A DNA stretch of 64,000 bases from Ceratothoa steindachneri (lineage: Eukaryota > Arthropoda > Malacostraca > Isopoda > Cymothoidae): contig OZ018328.1 in assembly GCA_963969495.1 (NCBI GenBank), positions 6,795,331 through 6,859,330 on the forward strand, in the 5' to 3' direction. The notes under the pieces are model-generated. The model had not been told where the DNA came from, made no database searches, and saw only the letters and a list, made by a program, of their open reading frames with translations. Each line of letters opens with the position of its first letter. The first letter of the stretch is position 1. Positions 24,916-37,216 of the stretch are shown one piece after another. The translations under genes were made by a program, and so were the position numbers.

Positions 24916-25329
24916 TTATACTATGTTATAAGCCTGATTAATTTTTAAGAATTTAATTATACTTTATGAAAGATCTTTCAGACATTCAAATAGGCAGATT
25001 ATATGTATGTATGAGCTCAAATCGGCGGAACATTTGTAACTAAAACCGATCAAATGTTTAATGTTTCGATATAAACCATTTTTAAAATTATGGCTGCTTA
25101 TGGAAAACAAAGAAAGGCAAGTTAACACAAAATAAATGACGAAAGAAAAAGATAAAGACCGTAGAATTGTAAAGCGCTCATTGGTGAGGAATCATCGGAT
25201 CACAGCATCAAAGAGGAAGGGCTGCAATTACCAAACCTTTGATTACGTCAATCGATGTGGAGCTTCGTAAAAAAAGGTGGAAAATTAGAAAAGGGACAAT
25301 GTAGCAATGGAAGAGTGTGATAGATTAGA

Positions 25330-25800
25330 ATGAATGTTTCTTTGTATTATTTCTTTGTTCTGGCCGAGTTTACGTCTGGAGGACACCTAAAGAAGCTTAT
25401 CATCTTGATTGGCTCAATGCGACAGTTATCTCTGGAGGCGGAACAGTGATGATGGAATTCTCATGGTCCATGTCAGTGAACTTCCAAGATTATCTGTCAA
25501 TTTTTGCTAGCCAGGTACATCTCATGGTGCAAATGCTCTTTCCTACTGGCAGGGTCATCTTTCAGGACAATAATTCACTCATTCAAACAGCCAAAGTGGT
25601 TTAAAAACTCATTTTAAATGGAGGGAAATGATTTTTGAACACTTGAATTGGCACCCGTCATTGATAAATTGAGAATTTGTGCTGTCAATTGGAGCATTAA
25701 CTAGGAACCGATTCCCTTCAATAGTCTCTGACAGAAATGGGACAGGTTTTGATTGAGGAACAGTTTAAAATTCTTCTGCGAGAAGGTTTTCAAAAAGTTG
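25330..25800 (+). pseudogene. Tc1-like transposase remnant
   Basis: On the plus strand the reading RVWRTPKEAYHLDWLNATVI, SGGGTVMMEFSWSMS, DYLSIFASQVHLMVQMLFP and RVIFQDNNSLIQTAKVV follows the Tc1 pattern (VWR.P.EAY...., GGGSVMVW, the DYL..L..Q..P..Q.L.P segment, and the catalytic FQDDNAP..TA block). The first catalytic Asp region is upstream and not readable. The last block weakly continues to about 25760. Ends and terminal repeats were not identified. It lies back to back with the minus-strand mariner remnant. Confidence 0.6.
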
Positions 25801-25849
25801 GGAGAAAAATGGAATCAATTTTTTTTCAAAAAAGTATAAATTTTACTTT

Positions 25850-26625
25850 TCAACATAAATTCGATTGAGGTCAAAACAATTTTGCAAGCGAAGATACCAA
25901 CCATTAAAACAATTTTTTTAGAAAACTGAGGAATCTGAGAAATAAACCAAGTTAAAACAACTCGTTTAACATCATCAACCTAAGAAAAACGCCTTCATGT
26001 TTTTTTTTAGGTTTGGAAACAAAAAAGGTCGGATGGCCGAGGCTAGGACTCCACGGGGCATGTGAGAGCAAATGCCAACGAGATTTTCGCAAAGTTGGCT
26101 TTGCCAATGAAGAATAAACAGGGGCGTTATTGTGATGAAAGACGAATGTTCTCAAAACACTTTAGTAATAGGTAGCATTGATGGTTCTTCACCCTTTGAG
26201 AAAGCCAACAAGTATCGCACCTTCAGCATTCCCCGAAACAGTAGTCATTATCTTTCCCCTTGATCGTTCAGACTTTGATTTAGTGAGTCCTTTCCACCTC
26301 TTGGTAACCATTGTTAGGACTTCTCATCCTCGGTTCAGTTCTTCACAAAAAAAATCATCGGGATCTTTATCCCTCTTATATAAAATTTGTAGCTCTCCTC
26401 TACAGTTGATCTTCTTGTAACAATTTTGGCACCCATCGAGTAGAAAGCTTACTGAGCTTCAGTACATCGATCAAGATGGAATAAACACAACCTGGTGATA
26501 AGTTCAATGTACCTGCTATTATTTTCCCTGTTAATCGACGGTCTGCTTCAATTAATACTCGCACACTATTAATGTTTTCTTCCCTTACTGATATTCAAGG
26601 TCTTCCACTGTGAATGGCGTCTCTT
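25850..26625 (-). pseudogene. mariner-like transposase remnant
   Basis: Minus-strand blocks: VRVLIEADRRLTGKIIAGTL, NLSPGCVYSILIDVLKLSKL and STRWVPKLLQEDQL (the helix-turn-helix and WVPR-type linker of mariners), a damaged middle, then VFHHNNAPVYSSLAKPTLRK (catalytic HxDNAP, here HHNNAP so the Asp is lost) and HAPWSPSLGHPTFF (the third catalytic site YSPDLAP..F.LF, also altered). Stops and frame changes divide it. Function by family: cut-and-paste transposition at TA. Dead copy. Confidence 0.75.
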
Positions 26626-26892
26626 CTAATTTTTATGTTTATATAGATTCAATGGGTGTCAATAGATACAAGGAGCGCTTGGGCCACGTAACACGTGCAT
26701 TTATAAGGTAAAAACCATTTCACAAATAATTTTAAGATGAAAAATGCAAACAAACTACTCATTTAAACAATACTACCATACTACCTGGTATATTTATGCT
26801 TTTGATCCAAACTATATAACAGATTGTGAGGGACAAGGTACGTCTCTTTGGGGAATCACTCTACAGTGGACCTTCCGGAAACATTTTCACGT

Positions 26893-26960
26893 CACCAGGG
26901 GCGGACTTAGGTATGGGCAATTTGGAAAGCCGCCCAAGGCGTAATATTGCCAAGGGCGGC
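26893..26960. mobile_element. Possible hAT-type terminus
   Basis: CAGGGGCGGACTTAGGTATG followed by GGGCAATTTGG and CCGCCCAAGGC resembles the tips of short hAT elements. A second CAGGGGCGG lies at about 27322 in direct, not inverted, orientation, so the element limits are unresolved. Confidence 0.35.
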
Positions 26961-28353
26961 ATGGATTTCCAAGGGGGGAATATGCGAGGACCCAGGAACA
27001 AGCGCGATCGGCTCTTGTATGTTTTATTCTATTCCTAAAATGAAGTTGTGTAATTTTGCACAATGAATCACTTTTATTTATAGTTACATACTTTTATCCT
27101 TGTTACTTTATTTTCGTTATTTATGGTTGTTATTGTATATAGTTTGTGACTTATTTAGTATTTATAAATATAATTTTGTTCTTATAGGTATAAACAATGA
27201 TAATTTATATTATTCCAAATATATGAATAATAGGAATAATAAAATAATAGTTGTTCCCGGCTGTTTTTTTTTGAGGGGTGGCGAAACAGTTCGAGGGGGT
27301 CGCCAAAGCGGTGGTACGCCCCAGGGGCGGCTATACCTGCCGGAATTGTGACTACATGTCACTATCCTATTTAATGCATTTGTTTCTGTGCTCCTGTAAG
27401 CTTCCTTGCCTCTTCCATTCACCACAGAGGAGATGAGTGTAGCGGCTTACACTAAACTTAGTAAAATAAAATAGCAAAAATGGCAAAATAAAATAGAAAA
27501 GTAGAAATAAAAACAATATAATGTTGGGAAGAGAGGATTTCGTTGGGGACTCACTGGGAATGATGGGGTATAGGGGTAATTAAGCTCCCTCATTGGGACG
27601 AAACACGAGCCCAAACATGAAGGTCGTCAATGTATAAAAATGGTTCTCGCCGACAATCGCCCGTCAATCGTGGGCCTATTGCGGTGAAAGCGACGGCGAC
27701 AACTAGGGCATTGCAGGTCATAATCGAGACAGTCTGCTCGAAAAGGAAGGGCTTTTGGCACCGAGTCATGACGCCTTCTATTAGACAGTTCATAGCGCCA
27801 AGGCTTTTGTTCTGACCTTGGCACTAAATGGCACTGTCAATTCGATTATGCCAGTTAACAACTGGCAAACGACTTTTATCTTTTACCTTCCACATTTTCT
27901 TTAAACGGAGAAGAGGGCCGTATGTATGTATGTGTCGAAGAACGAGGCAAAAGTGTTCACTAAGCGATCCTCGACCTGGGGTCCCAAATTATCGAAAGTG
28001 CATTTATCGATAAATTATTTATTTTTTCCGGATTATCGCTAATTACACTGGTAAACACCCTGTATTTGGTGAATTGACAAAAGTATATTTTCCTACCTAA
28101 TTCGAACATACTGAATTCAAGTCTGAAATCCGATTCTCTCTAAATGCTACAGATTTTTCGTAATATCAATAACTAATATTATACAATAATTTTCATTTTA
28201 TCACGCCTATCATCACGCCCTGAAGTAATTTTGAATCATCCTTTTGCGTTATTTATACTAAAGCAGGTTTTTTTGCACAAACATTTTATTGCATATGAGG
28301 AGAAACTTAAATTACACATTAGGATTACAAATACTGTAATCAAATAGAGGCTA
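26961..28353. other. No supported gene
   Basis: AT-rich sequence; only short open frames. Composition rises in GC at 27590-27800, without a recognisable product. Confidence 0.45.
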
Positions 28354-28354
28354 A

Positions 28355-28360
28355 TTTATT
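28355..28360 (-). terminator. Poly(A) signal for the 28.4-30.1 kb pseudogene
   Basis: AATAAA on the minus strand, about 40 bp after the stop codon of the open reading frame at 28399. Confidence 0.5.
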
Positions 28361-28398
28361 AATGACCGTACATCAGGCTGGAGGACCTCTTCTTGATT

Positions 28399-30094
28399 TC
28401 AATCGGGCAAAAATTTGCGTTTGTAACTCTTTCTCTTGTAAGTCTTCTCTGGCTGATCTCTTCTAATCGTCCAGCAGTAGTCCGCCATTATGTGTCTATC
28501 CCAGTGACCTTGGTAGCGCTCTTCCATCGTCATCAGATCCTGATGGAAGCGTTTCCCTTGTTCGTCGCTCACGGCTTCCAGATTCTCTGGGAATCGGTCG
28601 AGGTGACTATTGAGGAAATGCAGCTTCACACTCATGTTGCAGCCCAGATTACGATATGCTAAAAGCATATTAGTAACCAGATCCTCGTAGTTATGCGCTT
28701 TTTTGTTTCCAAAGAATTTACGAACAACGGTAGAAAATGAGAGCCAGGCTGCCTTCTCTTTTTCATTCATGGTGTTCACGAATCTAGAATCACTTAGAAG
28801 TCTTCGGATTTGGGGACCATCAAATACTCCTGCTTTTATTTTTTCGTATGACAAAGCAGGAAACGCCGGTACTATGTACTGAAAACAATCATTGTCAGTG
28901 CTCAACGCCTTGACATACTGCTTCATCAACCCCAGTTTAAGATGAAGTGGGGGGGAAACGATCTCCTCTCGACTTACGATTGGCTCATTAATAATGTTTG
29001 GCATTCCTGCTTCCAAAGTTACCCGAAATAGCCAATCATTTTGGGACCAGTGTTTGTCACGAGCTCGACTGTCCCACATACAGATATAGCATGGAAACTT
29101 TGGATATCCCTTCTGCTGGCCAAGGAGGAAGTTGACCATCTTAAGGTCTACACATATTATCCAATTGTGTTCAGGTACTTAAGTAAATCCATGACCATTC
29201 TTATGTCATCGTGAGTTTCTCTCAGATGGACAGAGTGACCGAGAGGAACTGCATCAAAGTCATTGCCATTATGCAAAGGACACACTTGAGGCTACGCTTG
29301 GAGCTATCCTAAAATAGTCTCCACTCAGCAGGGCTATAGGTGCCGAGTCCCAACTCAGTAAACAGACCAGGAACATCGTGGCAGTATAAAAATTGTTTGT
29401 CCTCAGAGAAATACTTAACAAATGTACTCTTCCTTGTTCGGTAATATGATACCAGTACCGACCTGTCAAGCATATGTATTTCACTCAATCTGGAGGCTAA
29501 AAGTTCTGCAGCTTTCTTGGAGAACGCCAAATCACGTATCAAGTCATTCAAATCCTCTTGATTGAAACAGTGAGGAGCTAATGACTGTTTAGCATCTGGT
29601 GATGAATCTGCAGACTCTGAATCCATTCCGTGGACGTCCATATCAAGTACATCATTTTCATCCTCGGAGGAAGCATATCCACTGAAAATCGGAACTGGTA
29701 AAGACTCAGAATGAAGTACTGGCCGGATCGCCGAGAGAATGTTGGGGTAGTCGATCTTGTGCCGATTTTTCTTGCCAATCCCTTTAGTATTCACAAGACA
29801 GAAATAACAGTCCGATACACGATCCTTTGGCTCTCGCCACATCATGGGGATTCCAAAAGGAAGACCATTTCTCTTTCCTTTCGTCAACTCTCGAAGATGT
29901 TCCACACAACTATGGCAAACAGCATGTGGGGCCCACTTCTTATCTTGATCGCCAAGAGGAACATCAAAATATGCCTTATAAGGGCGAATCACAAAGTTGG
30001 ATATATTGCGCCTTTGACGAACTAGCAGGTAACAGCCACATATGTAACAGAAGATGTCTGGCTCATTAACGCAATTTCCTCTTGACGAAGCCAT
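28399..30094 (-). pseudogene. Broken copy of a conserved uncharacterised invertebrate multicopy gene family
   Basis: Start chosen at ATG 30092-30094 (MASSRGNCVNEPDIFCYICG), just inside a splice-acceptor-like site. The first part (to 29309) has cysteine pairs CYICGC, CHSCVEHL and CYFC, plus LGDQDKKWAPHAVC and FGIPMMWREPKDR, an acidic linker, then FSWYR-like and CHDVPGLFTELGLGTYSPAEW. After an in-frame TAG at the LF-DSSKRS position and two frameshifts (about 29260 and 29165) it continues NWIICVDLKMVNFLLGQQKG, KFPCYICMWDSRARDKH, LHLKLGLMKQYVKAL, LGCNMSVKLHFLNSHLDRFP, SDEQGKRFHQDL and MADYCWTIRRD. From memory, homologous multicopy genes occur across invertebrates without a named domain. I cannot assign function; a transposon origin is possible. 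About 565 residues in all. Confidence 0.7.
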
Positions 30095-30103
30095 CACTTT
30101 TCC

Positions 30104-30125
30104 ATGAGACCTGAAAAAAAGAAAC
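30104..30125 (-). promoter_or_regulatory. Splice-acceptor-like site before the ATG
   Basis: The minus strand reads TTGTTTCTTTTTTTCAG just before GTCTCATGGAAAAGTG ATG. A pyrimidine run plus CAG 17 bp upstream of the start suggests a 5' non-coding exon further upstream. Confidence 0.45.
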
Positions 30126-30154
30126 AATAATGTCAATATTTTGCACAATAACAC

Positions 30155-33100
30155 TCATTACTATCTTACTACTCTGTACTGTGGAGTATTTGCTTTCTAC
30201 AAGCACCCTCTCTGTCCGTCCGGAGGGCAGTTTTCGGGGAAACGAGAAAATAGAAATTACAGAATAACTATAGCATGTAGGTAAAAATGGATTATATATT
30301 TGGATTCAGCATGAAAAAAAAACGACTCAAAATTGCCAGATAAATCTAAGTCACCAGAAAATGTGATTAAAATTGTTCCCCTGTGTTATTCCTGTGTAAA
30401 CGCCGCAAGTGACCGATGCTCATGATGCCCAGTTTACCAAGTAATCTCCTCTTTAGACTAATTGAGCCATGTACCTTCTACAAGTTACACCCTCTTCACT
30501 ACTATCTGGCAGAGATCTTCTGTAGGTTTGTGATTTATTACTTTTAAATAAATAAACAAGTATTTATAAAAAAACAGCGAAAAACTAACGTTTACATCTA
30601 CATCTTTAATTTAGAGTTTAAGAAGAGAGGTCAAGATTTAGGTGAAGTTATAGTAAAAAAAACCCAACAACTATTTGTGAGCTAGAAAGCCAAAGTAAAC
30701 AACTTAGGGTGTTAGGGACCTAGTGATTGCGAATCTCTCCTGACCCTGCATCCGTTCCGTAACGCTCCCCTCCCCTTCCTCCCCCCCCAAAAGAAGCAAT
30801 AAATAACCTTCAGGATCAGTCATTTCCTGCTTGGCTGCCGTCCCTTGCGCAGGATCGAATATCCTTGGGATCGGCAAAAACAATGAATGAAAGAGATTAG
30901 CCACTTCCCCTCACAAATCTCTCTACCTCTCCAACTAAACATTTCTTTACCACACACATAAAACAATCTCTTCCTTTGCTACTTTTTTCCTGATTGTCAC
31001 ATAACATGCGAGAAAAGCAAACAAATTCTACTTCAAAACAAACACACACTAATAACGGTTTGAACGCCAACTATAAGTACTAGGTAACAAAAACAGAAAC
31101 CACAGACAACTGGTTCTCAAATACTTCCTCTATAACTATAATCCCAACTTCTAACTAATTAAAATGGACAGAATTTCACTTGACCTCCAAGCACCGTGCG
31201 GCTCACCGCACACCTCAACTTCCTTCCATTCTTCAAGACCACCTAGGTCATCTGTTTGATCTACTTGTTTCTTACTGTACTATCTCTCCTTTTCCTCTTT
31301 CTCTCCGTCCTCCTCCTCTCTCCCCTGTTACCTTCTGCCCGGTGCCACAAGACACGGAGTAGGAAAAGGGAGAACAGGAGGGGTCCGGGCTCACTCGCCC
31401 CTTCTCCTCTCTTCTGGCCCCGATAGTGGGCCAGAAGAGAGGAGATGGGGTGGGATAGCTCTGGATGCACTAGCCTTTTACACTCTCACACGTTTTCTTC
31501 TTCTTCTCGGTTTTCGATTCCAACATCCATAGGATACCATAGGATCACTCGGACCAGATTTGATCGGCACTCCAGCTCTCCGACGCCGTCGGCCAATCTA
31601 AGCAATTTAAAGTCTCATCTTTTTGTTAAGTCAATTTTATAATTTGATGGTCGTGTCTTTCTGGGACGCCGTTTCTCCAAAAGCTCTTCTACTTCAACAC
31701 AGCGTTGATGCAAGCCGGCCCTACTTTAGAGTGAAAGTAATAAGAGTGAAGAAGTAAATTACTAGTTTTGATTTCACATAACAGTATAATACACATAATT
31801 CATATTTATTAAATAGAAATTAAGCATATTACCGAAACAACATGTTTAGAGTGAACGTATGGTCTGAATAGAGATCGAAACTATGAGGTCCGCTTGACCA
31901 AAAAGGTTGCCAATAAACAAACCCCTTTTAACAGTTCTTATAATAAACCACATTTTTTTTTAAACGAGCTTAAGGAACTCAGCTGCTTTTAATAACTCGT
32001 AATCCAACCAAATGCAAATCATTTATCTCCAATTTCTCGCAACTCAAGTCTCACAATGGAACAGCCGCGGTGTAAGATGCTTCAAGGACGGATAAGAATA
32101 AAATCCCTGCATTTGTTCTGCATTACCTCGTTACTTCCCAACCTCTCCACGAGTCCTCCATGTACGAACCCTTTGAAAACAACGAACACAAACACAGCCC
32201 GGTATTTAAAACCACTCCACACCTCCTTAAGGAGGTCATTGCGGGGCAAGGTAGTAACAACGTACTTCAGCATTTCTCCTCGAAGTTTTCTCCTGAAGGG
32301 ACTTTAACATCTCAATCTCCTACGTCATGATCCGACTCGAGATTTCCATGACTCGTAGAATTGTAGGTTCCACACTTTAGTGCATCCTTTTGTTGCCCGG
32401 GGTCTCCACGTTGGAGGCGGCCACAGTGCTTCTATGATTTGGTGTTCAAGCACTAGTCTAACTCACGCGTGGTTCTTCTGGTTTAATGGACACAACTCAG
32501 GCATACGAGACGCCAGATTCGGTTACAGATATGAGGAAACAAGAAATAAAAAGGTGGAAAACGGCATTGGGGCTCCCCAAGGCTTTTTCTGTTAAATCCT
32601 ATGCCTCACTCAAGCGCAGATGCATTAATAATTTTAATGATGTAAATGGATATATAAAATAATCTCTTACATCATTACAGAGAGGAGGATTTTACGTTTT
32701 ATAAGATTAATGATAATTTAGGATAAAACAGGAATACGTAACATTTAATGGAGATGAATTACGATCTCTATTCAAAAAAGTGGAGGTCACGAGAGGTCGT
32801 TAAGGGTATTAGACGTTGTGGGATCATTTAAGTGATAAAATTGAAAAAAAAATAATCCCATTAAACTTACGCTTTCCTTCTTTTATATGGTATGGATAAA
32901 ATTGTCTACTTAATCTTATTTTTAGTCGCGAGCACGGTTCGTACGTACGTCGGTCGGGTGGTAGCCATTTTACTTTTCAATGAGTGTTTGGACAATAACA
33001 TCGTAACTATTCGACTTATTCTAACCAAATTTGAAACCCTTATGTTGTTTTACATTCTCTTCTGAATGGTATAATTACCAAGGTCCTCTCAAGGTTAATC

Positions 33101-33360
33101 CTAGAATTATTAAAAGAAAACTAACTATGGGTCAGATTGTCCCACTTATTGAAAGTTTTGAAGGTCGTAAGATCATATGGTCATAAGGTCATGAATAATT
33201 GAGAGCACGCGACCTAGGTCTGTTAACTTGTTTTTCTTGGTTTCTTTCCGCTGAGGCAATGTGTACTCGTACCTGCTAACAGACCGCTCAAACTTGGTTG
33301 CTAATCCTAGAGCAAACTTTCGCATGAAGGCGCTGATCGGCGAACCTCTCTTCACGTCTT
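30155..33360. other. No supported gene over 3.2 kb; one perfect hairpin
   Basis: Only short open frames without family resemblance. The notable structure is the 17-bp perfect inverted repeat at 31404-31444. The sequence is AT-rich with GC islands at 31180-31470 and 32340-32600. Confidence 0.45.
31404..31444. repeat. Perfect 17-bp stem, 7-base loop
   Basis: CTCCTCTCTTCTGGCCC (31404-31420), loop CGATAGT, GGGCCAGAAGAGAGGAG (31428-31444). Confidence 0.9.
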
Positions 33361-33364
33361 TGGC

Positions 33365-33866
33365 GCCTCACTCTGCCTGGGTGCACCTGGAATTCCCTAT
33401 CTCAGAGAGCGTTGGGGCCGCCTTACTCTGGCTGGGTGCACCTGGTAGAGCATATCTCGGAGAGCTTTGGGGCCTCCCAACTCTCTCTGGGTGCACCTAG
33501 AAGAGCCTATCTCGAAGAGCTTTGGGGCCGCCTAACTCTGTCTGGGTGCATCTGGAAGACCCTATATCGGAGAGCTTTGGGGCCGCCTCACTCTGTCTGG
33601 GTGCACCTGGAAGACCCTATCTCGGAGTGCTTTGGAGCCGCCTAACTCTGTCTGGGTGAATCTGGAAGACCCTATATCGGAGAGCTTTGGGGCCTCCCAA
33701 CTCTCTCTGGGTGCACCTAGAAGAGCCTATCTCGAAGAGCTTTGGGGCCGCCTAACTCTGTCTGGGTGCATCTGGAAGACCCTATATCGGAGAGCTTTGG
33801 GGCCGCCTCACTCTGTCTGGGTGCACCTGGAAGACCCTATCTCGGAGTGCTTTGGAGCCGCCTCCC
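33365..33866 (+). repeat. Minisatellite, about 60-bp units, about 8 copies
   Basis: Units contain CTGGGTGCACCTGGAAGACC, CTATCTCGGAGAGCTTTGGG and GCCGCCT(A/C)ACTCTGT. A block of about four units (33445-33640 against 33680-33860) looks duplicated. The open frames across it come from the repeat. Confidence 0.93.
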
Positions 33867-34662
33867 GCTGTATTCAAACTCGTTCACTGTCGACCGAAAA
33901 ATAGCTAGTCACAACTTGCTCTGACATCGTGCAACTATTTTTATTGGGGGAGTTACTTCATACACTCTGAGCCCCTCTTTCTCTTTTGCTTCAGTATAAA
34001 TCGTCCCCTTTTCTCCCCCCCCTCCGTTTCCATTATTTGTGCTAGTGATTCAAACCAAGTCACCTCGGCCAAGGTAAATTAAGTTTTCTTTCCATTTCAA
34101 ACTAATTTACGAGAATACTGTTTGCAATCTGTCATTCAAACCTCAAAACTCAATCCGAGCTAATTCAAACATCAACAAACTTCTTCACCTTCTTCAGACA
34201 GCTATTTTTATTTGCTTAATTAAAGCAATTAATCAAAACTAATGAGTTGAATTCCGAGCTTTAAACAGCTTGGGAGAAGCTTTAAAGAGGCTGAATCACC
34301 TTTTCGATCCAGAAGTTAATTAACCGATTATCCTCTCCTTTTTTCTTTCTTCCTCTACAACGTTTTACAATTTACTATCAAATCAACCAGTACATTGATT
34401 TTGCTTTTCAATCAAATGCGCAAGAATTAACGAACTTGAAACATTTGTGTATCAAATGCAAGTGTTTTAATATCAAAATTGAAAACTATTGTCTAATTAA
34501 TCGGTTAATTTCATTTAGTTCGGAAGGTTAATCTCGTAGGGTGAAGTTCAATTGTTGAGTTCTTATTTTAACTTTCCTTCAACCATTTAAGTTCCTCAAA
34601 TTACTTTCTCCTTAAGTCGGTTAAATTCCTTTTTAATTTTCATTTCAAACCGTTTCATTCAA

Positions 34663-36260
34663 AATGGCCCGTCCGAATAGTGCAACGATCTTCGCGAAAT
34701 ACAAACATGCAGTTAAAGGATTCGTCAAAGGATGAGATATAATCAAAATAAAGATAACCTTCGTTCCTGGCAAAGTTAAAGCAGAATTCCAGTCTGAACC
34801 CATCCTCAAAGATGATTTGCAAGCCAAATTAAATTATTTTAATCCCTCCTTGTTCCCGCGAATCAATTTGAAGGACAAGTTCTTCAAACATATAAATCTT
34901 AGGATATGGAAGAAGCGAATGAATAATTTATTACTCGAGGGAACGATGTCTTCTCAAATAGACTACGAGTTCGAAGGGGGTCATCGCACATTTGAAGGGT
35001 TCCATAGTAAAATGATAAAATTTAGAGTGGTCACAGACTCCATGAATAGGCCACAGGACTCAATCTATCAAAGCCTAAATTATATTTAAGCCAATGGGTA
35101 TTTTTAATTTATATAGTTCAATTACATTATAAAAATATGAATATAATTATTTTATCTAAAGAAAAATGGTAATAGAATTTGAGTTTATCTGTAAACAAAT
35201 ATTTTGCATCTTAGATGCTTATTGTGTAAAATAGAGTTAGTGTACATAATACCTACTGAAAATAATGCTTATGGGGACGACAGGAACAAATAAGGTTCCT
35301 AAGGGACTCATAAGGCAAAGTCATTTGGAAAACATTGCTCTAACGTCTTATTCTTCCGGCTTAAAGAGATAGTAACTATTGTTAGCCGGAACAGCCTATC
35401 TGAACCTTCTCTTCTTTCACTCCAAAATGGGATCATTGTCCGGGACCCAAGACAAGCTTAACATTTAACAGTTTCTCTTCTCAATGTGGAAACCTTTTGG
35501 GTTCAAACCATAATATCTCAAAGTTGGCCAGGCTCGCCTATATTTAGATCTATCTGAGCGATATGCCATTTACCAGCTTAAAACACTTGGGTAATGGCGA
35601 GAGAAATTACAAGGTTACCCTTCAACTCTTTAGGAATGGATTTTTGGATAGAAAGACCATAATTGACCAATATTTCTCAAAATTTCCGACTGACCCTTAG
35701 ATTCAGGAGTCTAATTTACAGAAAATAGCCATACGAACTCAAAATCTTGGAAATAAATTTTTATGAGAACGAAATCCGGAGTAATTAGTTTTTATGCCAA
35801 ATTATCTTCAGTAAGTTACCTGAAAATTTCAAAAGAAAACTTATGTTGATGACAAAACTGACTACCCTACCCTACCCTATCGGATATTTTCGATAAATAT
35901 TCAGCTACCATTCGAAATGTAGAAAATCTAGTCTACTGAGCAATTTTGAGAGGATTCACCTTTTAAAACAACCTCAATTCAATTATGTTTAACACTCAAA
36001 TTATTAAAATTCTCCACCATCAAATTTCCTTTAAAATTCACTTTCAAAACATACCCCGTCAAAGTCCCTTTCGAAACTCTCCCTTTCAATTCAAACTGTC
36101 AACACAAGCGTTTCCAATGCTCGGGAAGAAACCTCCAACGGCAAATGCTCGTATTCAAATTTCCTTTCAAACAAGGAACCTAAACCTACAAGTTTTACAT
36201 GTAAAGTTTGTAGAGGACTCCACTCTCTCTTGCGGCGCCCCGTTTATCATACAACTTTCC
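34663..36260 (+). pseudogene. BEL/Pao-like gag remnant
   Basis: Begins MARPNSATIFAKYKHAVKGF and stops after about 22 codons; coding-like sequence resumes (LFPRINLKDKFFKHINLRIW, then GGHRTFEGFHSKMIKF) and, after 35400, AIYQLKTLG..RNYKVTLQL and DPxIQESNLQKIAIRT. This vaguely follows the Pao gag layout, but similarity is weak and the call depends on position upstream of pol. Confidence 0.4.
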
Positions 36261-36858
36261 TTAGCATAAAAAAAGTGTATTACATTCAATCTTTACACAA
36301 GATGCACCAGTTTGAGCCACATGGCCAAATCCAGCCATTCTGAGTGCCAACCTTTATCCAACGAATATCTCTTCTGCCAAGCTAAGATAAATTTCTGCCC
36401 TCTGCCCTATTGGTTAAAAAAAAAGAAGCCTTCTAAATAAAGGAGCCCCTCCTTTATTTATAAGGCTTCGTTTTTGGAGTTGATTGTCAAATCCGTTGAA
36501 GGTTTTAGTCAAATTTCCGAACTCTACTCCTTCTACATCCTGCTTCCTATTTTGACGGTCGAACTTGGATTAGGGGGTTAAGTTTAGACATGTAAGATGC
36601 CTCATTGACTTCGCGTCTTAGTGGTTTTATATCTCTGAATCAATGTTAGTCTCATTGGATGATAAATTAGGCAAGTTTCCGAATCACAAATGCATCCCCC
36701 AAACTTTCATCGGTATTGAAACCATTCACATGGGGAAACTTTGAATTTACTGTAGGCGGGATCGAAAGCAGAATACACATGAACATACTGCCCGACGTGG
36801 GATAGGGAATTCTACAGTTAGGTGTGAAAGATCTCGAATTGGGAAAGTGAGCTTTTCT

Positions 36859-36860
<2 letters not shown>

Positions 36861-36912
<52 letters not shown>
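36861..36912. repeat. (GA)n microsatellite
   Basis: About 26 GA units inside the BEL/Pao-like element. Confidence 0.97.
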
Positions 36913-36913
<1 letters not shown>

Positions 36914-37216
36914 GCATCTCAGGGGAGAACTGTCCGAATGATCTCTTCCATCACCCCTCACAAACAATAAACTCAACTCCGACTTTGTAAGAGTCTCTTC
37001 TTCGGAAATGACTCAACGGGTGTCCGCTGCACTGTTACCAAGATCCCTGTTGAGGACAAAGCAGGGAAATAAATTCAAAAGGCCTCAAAGGGTTTCAAAT
37101 TTAAAACCCAAGACAGAGGCGACCTTCGAACGTAGCGTCAATGCGGCCATTATTAACCCAGTCCCTACATATTTCAATCCGTTGATTTTTGTCAAGTCTC
37201 ATCCCAACTTGGATTT

